A stretch of 9,868 nucleotides of DNA from Alphaproteobacteria bacterium (lineage in GTDB: Bacteria > Pseudomonadota > Alphaproteobacteria > JANQSM01). Of the stretch, positions 6,080 through 9,868 are shown one piece after another. The notes below the pieces were generated by a model. It saw nothing but the letters and a program-made list of their open reading frames with translations. It did no database searches and was not told where the DNA came from. A program made the position numbers and the translations under genes. Where the stretch lies: positions 1 to 9,868 of the forward strand of contig JANQSM010000148.1 of assembly GCA_028284025.1 (NCBI GenBank), written 5' to 3'. The stretch's first letter is position 1, and the number at the start of each line of letters is the position of its first letter.

Positions 6080-7936
6080 ATGGCTTCTCTTACCGACACA
6101 CCCTTAGATGACGGTGTTCGCACCATTAAAAAGGCATTAAAGACTATGCCGCTAACGCCAGGTGTTTATCGCATGCTAGATGAAACTGGAACAGCGCTTT
6201 ATGTCGGCAAGGCGAAAAATCTAAAAAAGCGGGTGACCAGCTATACCCGCCCTCTGGTTTTACCTCGACGGCTTCAGCGTATGATTGCTGAAACCCGTGC
6301 AATGGAAATTGTCACCACCCACACGGAAGTGGAAGCCCTTTTGCTAGAGAGTAATCTGATCAAAAAGCTGGAACCTAAGTACAACATCTTGCTGCGTGAC
6401 GACAAAAGTTATTCTTATATCCTGCTGACAGCAGATCACACTTTTCCGCAAATTAAAAAACACCGTGGAGCACAAAAAAGAAAAGGACAATACTTTGGCC
6501 CGTTTGCATCAGCGGATGCCGTCAAACGAACCATCATTGATTTGCAAAAAGCTTTTTTACTGCGCAATTGTTCCGACAGTTACTTCGCCAACCGCGATCG
6601 TCCCTGCCTGCAGTACCATATCAAGCAGTGTTCTGCTCCTTGTGTGGGAAATATCAATGAAAAGGATTATGACCAACTGGTGGAAAGTGCCGTTGAATTT
6701 TTACAAGGAAAATCTACTTCGGTGCAGCAAGATCTAGCCAAGAAAATGCAAATTGCCAGTGATAGTCTGGAATTTGAACTGGCCGCGCAATATCGAAACC
6801 GGCTGCGCGCCTTAAGCCAGATTCAATCTCAGCAAGCGATTAACGTAAACGGCATGGAAGAACACGACGTGATGGCAGTTGTCAGTGCTGGTGGGCAAGT
6901 GTGTATCCAGCATTTTGTTTTTCGCCATAACCATTTGTTTGGGACCCAGGCATACTTCCCGCGACACACAAAAGATGATTCCGTGGATGAAGTTTTTACT
7001 GCTTTTCTGGCACAATTTTATGTTGGCCGCTTTATCCCAAAATATATTCTGACCAATCAGAAGCCGGACCTACAATCGGTTTTAGAAGATGCCTTTAGTC
7101 ACGAGAAAGGCAGTAAAGTTAAAATTTTATCACCCAGCCGCGGAAAATTTAAGCCGGTACTGGATCACGCAAAAACCAACGCCAAACAAGCTTTGATGCG
7201 CCACCAGTCTGTGACCGAAACCAACCGCAAGATTTTAGGCCGACTACAAGAAGTATTCACACTCACGGATCTTCCTCAGCGTATTGAAGTTTATGACAAT
7301 TCGCACATTTCCGGCAGCAACCCCGTGGGAGTGATGGTGGTGGCAACCCCTGAAGGTTTTGACAAAAAATCTTATCGAAAATTCAACATCAAAGATAAAA
7401 CCATTCAAGCAGGCGATGACTACGCCATGATGCGTGAAGTTTTGCTGCGCAGACTGAAAAAATCTGCACAGAAAGATAAAAAGTTTACTGCGCTGCCTGA
7501 TCTAATTCTGGTAGATGGCGGTAAAGGCCAATTGAGTGCGGCCACGGATATTCTCCAGGAGCTAAACCTTGATATCCCAATCGCAGCTATTGCCAAGGGG
7601 CCGGACAGAAATGCCGGGCGTGAAACATTTTATTTTCAAAACCAGGCCCCTTTAAATCTCCCTGAAAATGATACTCTGCTGTTTTATATTCAGCGTTTGC
7701 GGGATGAAGCCCATCGCTTTGCTATTGGATCTCACAAATCCCGGCGGAAAAAAGAAATGGTAAAATCCTTACTGGATGACGTACCGGGAATCGGTCCGAA
7801 ACGCAAGAAAACCCTGTTGCATCACTTTGGATCCGCCAAAGAAGTGGCCCGTGCCGGGGTTCAAGATTTAATGATGGTGGAAGGAATCAGTAAATCTGTT
7901 GCAGAAAGTATTTATTATCACTTCCACAATCAGTAA
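6080..7936 (+). CDS. uvrC: Excinuclease ABC subunit UvrC
   Basis: UvrC makes both incisions around a lesion held by UvrB. The 618-residue protein matches the usual length (E. coli 610) and has all expected parts. An N-terminal GIY-YIG nuclease for the 3' cut shows GVY (28-30), YVG (41-43) and the acidic TEVEALLLE stretch (82-90). Four cysteines at 164, 176, 184 and 188 keep the spacing of the iron-sulfur-binding cysteines of E. coli UvrC. A UVR motif lies at about 216-248. The RNase H-like nuclease for the 5' cut has Asp406 (in YDNSH), Asp479 (in LVDGGKGQL) and His545 (in DEAHRF). Tandem helix-hairpin-helix motifs occupy about 564-615. ATG 6080 is the only start, since a stop at 6050-6052 closes the frame upstream and no other ATG intervenes, yet I see no Shine-Dalgarno. 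pgsA starts nine bases after the stop. Confidence 0.98.
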   Translation: MASLTDTPLDDGVRTIKKALKTMPLTPGVYRMLDETGTALYVGKAKNLKKRVTSYTRPLVLPRRLQRMIAETRAMEIVTTHTEVEALLLESNLIKKLEPKYNILLRDDKSYSYILLTADHTFPQIKKHRGAQKRKGQYFGPFASADAVKRTIIDLQKAFLLRNCSDSYFANRDRPCLQYHIKQCSAPCVGNINEKDYDQLVESAVEFLQGKSTSVQQDLAKKMQIASDSLEFELAAQYRNRLRALSQIQSQQAINVNGMEEHDVMAVVSAGGQVCIQHFVFRHNHLFGTQAYFPRHTKDDSVDEVFTAFLAQFYVGRFIPKYILTNQKPDLQSVLEDAFSHEKGSKVKILSPSRGKFKPVLDHAKTNAKQALMRHQSVTETNRKILGRLQEVFTLTDLPQRIEVYDNSHISGSNPVGVMVVATPEGFDKKSYRKFNIKDKTIQAGDDYAMMREVLLRRLKKSAQKDKKFTALPDLILVDGGKGQLSAATDILQELNLDIPIAAIAKGPDRNAGRETFYFQNQAPLNLPENDTLLFYIQRLRDEAHRFAIGSHKSRRKKEMVKSLLDDVPGIGPKRKKTLLHHFGSAKEVARAGVQDLMMVEGISKSVAESIYYHFHNQ

Positions 7937-7945
7937 GATGAACCC

Positions 7946-8500
7946 ATGACACTTGCAACGTATCTCACTGTTTTACGGATTCTGCTTGTCTTGCCTTTGA
8001 TCGGCGTGTTTTTTATAGCCCCCCAACAGGCCGGAATCTATGCGTTGGCAATTTTTATCATTGCCTCCCTTACAGATTTTCTAGATGGCTTTTTGGCACG
8101 TCAGTTAAACCAGGTAACAGACTTAGGCCGTTTTCTTGACCCTATTGCTGACAAACTTTTGGTTGCAGCCACCTTGATGATGCTGATTTATACCCAAACG
8201 CTTGATACACCCCTTACCATTTTTTGTGCCTATTTGATTATCGCGCGGGAAATCTTTATTTCTGGCTTGCGTGAATACAGTTCCCCTTACAACATTGTAA
8301 TTCACGTAACGTTCCTGGCTAAAGCCAAAACCACCGTACAGATGCTGGCTCTGATAGCCTTGCTGGCAAGCCTTGCCGTCCAACAAGAAATACTGTTTAC
8401 ATTTGGCCAGTATTCTTTGGTTCTTGCTGCCGGCCTAACGTTGATCACGGCAGCAGATTATTTTGTTAAAACCCTGAAACAGATGAAAAAAATAAAATGA
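7946..8500 (+). CDS. pgsA: CDP-diacylglycerol--glycerol-3-phosphate 3-phosphatidyltransferase
   Basis: PgsA makes phosphatidylglycerol-phosphate from CDP-diacylglycerol and glycerol-3-phosphate in the inner membrane, the committed step toward phosphatidylglycerol and cardiolipin. The 184-residue product carries the complete CDP-alcohol phosphotransferase signature D-x2-D-G-x2-A-R-x8-G-x3-D-x3-D: Asp44, Asp47, Gly48, Ala51, Arg52, Gly61, Asp65 and Asp69. Hydrophobic segments on both sides (about 6-25, 30-45, 70-84, 89-106, 130-145 and 152-172) fit the usual six-helix fold. The position beside uvrC is a well-known bacterial arrangement and favours PgsA over other members of the family. ATG 7946 follows the uvrC stop by nine bases with only a weak ribosome site, suggesting dependence on upstream translation. 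The stop overlaps the next start in ATGA. Confidence 0.94.
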   Translation: MTLATYLTVLRILLVLPLIGVFFIAPQQAGIYALAIFIIASLTDFLDGFLARQLNQVTDLGRFLDPIADKLLVAATLMMLIYTQTLDTPLTIFCAYLIIAREIFISGLREYSSPYNIVIHVTFLAKAKTTVQMLALIALLASLAVQQEILFTFGQYSLVLAAGLTLITAADYFVKTLKQMKKIK

Positions 8501-9180
8501 GTTTAACCCCCCATATTTTAGTTGTTGATGATGATGAACGCCTGCGCAAGCTGTTGGATAGATACCTTTCCGATAAAGGTTTTGAAGTCACGGTTGCAGA
8601 AGATGCTGCCCAAGCGCTGGAGCAAATGCAAATTTTGGTTTTTGACGCACTTATTCTGGATGTGATGATGCCTGGCATGAAGGGAACAGATTTATCCGAA
8701 GCTTTAAAAAGCAAAAATCCCAATCTGCCCATCCTTTTGCTGACAGCGATGAGCGAACCTGATGACCGGATCTCTGGTCTGCAAACCGGAGCCGATGATT
8801 ATCTGACCAAGCCGTTTGAACCGGAAGAATTGATTTTACGTCTTAAAAACATTATCGGGCGTAAACAACCAGCAAAACACCATGCCAGCACCATCAATTT
8901 TGGACCAAATCGCTTTGATCTGAATCGCCAGACTTTAACGCAAAATGACAAGGCCGTGCAGCTTTCCACGGCTGAAGCCCGGCTGCTTAAAACCCTGGCA
9001 GAAAAAAACAGTGAGCCAATTTCCCGACAGGATTTACAGGACATGTGTGAGATCAGCGGTAATTTACGCACTGTAGATGTTCAAATTACCCGTCTACGCA
9101 AAAAAATTGAAACTGATGCCAAGCACCCCCGCTATTTACAAACTGTTCGCGGCAAGGGTTATGTGCTATATTTGGACTAA
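8497..9180 (+). CDS. OmpR/PhoB-family response regulator
   Basis: This 227-residue cytoplasmic protein is the DNA-binding half of a two-component system. The receiver domain (about 5-120) has the acidic pocket Asp11-Asp12, phospho-acceptor Asp55 (in LILDVMMPG), switch Thr83 (in LLTAM) and Lys105 (in YLTKPF), all intact, so phosphorylation control should work. The C-terminal winged helix (about 128-227) ends in the typical RTVDVQITRLRKKIE and TVRGKGYVL elements of the OmpR family. The start overlaps the pgsA stop by four bases, which implies translational coupling. A histidine kinase begins 16 bases after its stop and is the obvious partner. The kinase resembles EnvZ, so this is probably the OmpR orthologue; I leave the symbol empty because targets cannot be read here. 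Confidence 0.93.
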   Translation: MSLTPHILVVDDDERLRKLLDRYLSDKGFEVTVAEDAAQALEQMQILVFDALILDVMMPGMKGTDLSEALKSKNPNLPILLLTAMSEPDDRISGLQTGADDYLTKPFEPEELILRLKNIIGRKQPAKHHASTINFGPNRFDLNRQTLTQNDKAVQLSTAEARLLKTLAEKNSEPISRQDLQDMCEISGNLRTVDVQITRLRKKIETDAKHPRYLQTVRGKGYVLYLD

Positions 9181-9196
9181 CAAGGGGTAAGGGCAT

Positions 9197-9868
9197 TTGA
9201 TTCTTAAAAAAATTCTTCCAACATCTCTGTTTGGCCGCTTTCTGCTGATCATTATCACGCCGGTGGTATTGCTGCAGGTTATCAGTGTCTATCTTTTCTA
9301 TGAACGGCACTGGGACCGTGTTACCAGGCGTTTGGCCTCTACAGTGGCAGGAGATATTGCCCTGATTGTCGATCTGATTGAACAGGAATACACTCCGTTG
9401 GATAAAATCAGAACCTGGGCCTGGGCCAACCTGGAACTAACGATCAATTATCAACCTGATGATCAGTTCAACTGGCTTTACAAAAATGTAACATCGGATG
9501 AAATTGTCTATTACCTAAGCAGTGAGATTGAGAATGTGGTTGGCAAACGCCACACTATCACGCGCAACCACAAGCTGGAAAAAATTCGCATTACAGTAGA
9601 GATGAAAGAAGGTGTTTTATACATCGATACTACAGAAAAAAGAGTGTTTTCTTCCACCACGTACATCTTTGTGATGTGGGTGATTGGAATGACCATTCTT
9701 TTGTATGGTATTGCAGTACTGTTTATGCGCAACCAAATCCGCCCGATTAAAAAATTAAGTATTGCCGCCGATGCTCTAGGGAAAGGTCAAGATATTGCTG
9801 ATCTTAAACCCCATGGGGCGCAAGAAGTGCGCCAAGCCATGTTGGCATTTCGGCGCATGCGTGACCGT
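9197..9868 (+). CDS. EnvZ-like sensor histidine kinase, N-terminal 224 codons (runs off right edge)
   Basis: An uninterrupted frame runs from TTG 9197 to the window edge. The predicted product has a short basic N-terminus, a first membrane helix (about 14-34), a periplasmic domain of roughly 120 residues, a second helix (about 156-177) and a HAMP linker beginning near residue 178 with the conserved proline at 184 (QIRPIKKLS). The visible end, EVRQAMLAFRRMRDR, is the characteristic HAMP exit of EnvZ proteins. The phospho-accepting histidine and ATPase domains would lie beyond the edge. TTG is the only reasonable start: a stop at 9188-9190 closes the frame, and AAGGGG (9182-9187) and AAGGG (9189-9193) lie upstream. 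It should phosphorylate the regulator encoded just before it. The signal it senses cannot be deduced from sequence. Confidence 0.9.
   Translation, partial: MILKKILPTSLFGRFLLIIITPVVLLQVISVYLFYERHWDRVTRRLASTVAGDIALIVDLIEQEYTPLDKIRTWAWANLELTINYQPDDQFNWLYKNVTSDEIVYYLSSEIENVVGKRHTITRNHKLEKIRITVEMKEGVLYIDTTEKRVFSSTTYIFVMWVIGMTILLYGIAVLFMRNQIRPIKKLSIAADALGKGQDIADLKPHGAQEVRQAMLAFRRMRDR

Noticed and set aside
1..9868. Mobile elements, CRISPR, tRNA or rRNA genes, defence systems
   Set aside because: I looked for terminal repeats, transposase or integrase frames, regularly spaced repeats and cloverleaf or rRNA-like sequence and saw none. The genes present are ordinary chromosomal functions.

Overview
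The window looks like a stretch of chromosome from an alphaproteobacterium of moderate G+C, by eye a little under half and not counted. The lineage call rests on general protein resemblance, on an EnvZ-type HAMP region, and on the order folB, uvrC, pgsA, which I recall as common in that class. I cannot place it at family level. Almost everything recognisable is housekeeping or envelope physiology. I see no phage, transposon, CRISPR, toxin or defence module.

Layout from left to right. (1) Positions 1-346, minus strand: the first 115 codons of an unrecognised hydrophilic protein that runs off the left edge. (2) A 158-base AT-rich divergent region with a perfect 9-bp inverted repeat and a TTAA-N7-TTAA motif. 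(3) uvrB, plus strand, 505-2586. (4) A KefB/KefC/YbaL-type cation:proton antiporter with an RCK domain, minus strand, whose stop codon is separated from that of uvrB by a single base. (5) A 105-base divergent region. (6) A YrbG-type Ca2+/Na+:cation antiporter followed after 4 bases by folB. (7) A 356-base gene-free region with DnaA-box-like nonamers, an AT-rich patch, hairpins and a candidate uvrC promoter. (8) A compact plus-strand series, uvrC, pgsA, an OmpR-type response regulator and an EnvZ-like histidine kinase, the last running off the right edge.

Functional threads. UvrB and UvrC are the damage-loading and incision subunits of nucleotide excision repair; here they are about 3.5 kb apart, each with a UVR motif. 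The two antiporters share a divergent promoter region, suggesting linked ion homeostasis. The last four genes are tightly spaced (9-base gap, 4-base ATGA overlap, 16-base gap), so DNA incision, phosphatidylglycerol synthesis and an envelope-sensing two-component pair are probably cotranscribed. The parts most worth a second look are the unrecognised left-edge gene, its shared promoter region with uvrB, and the folB-uvrC gap.
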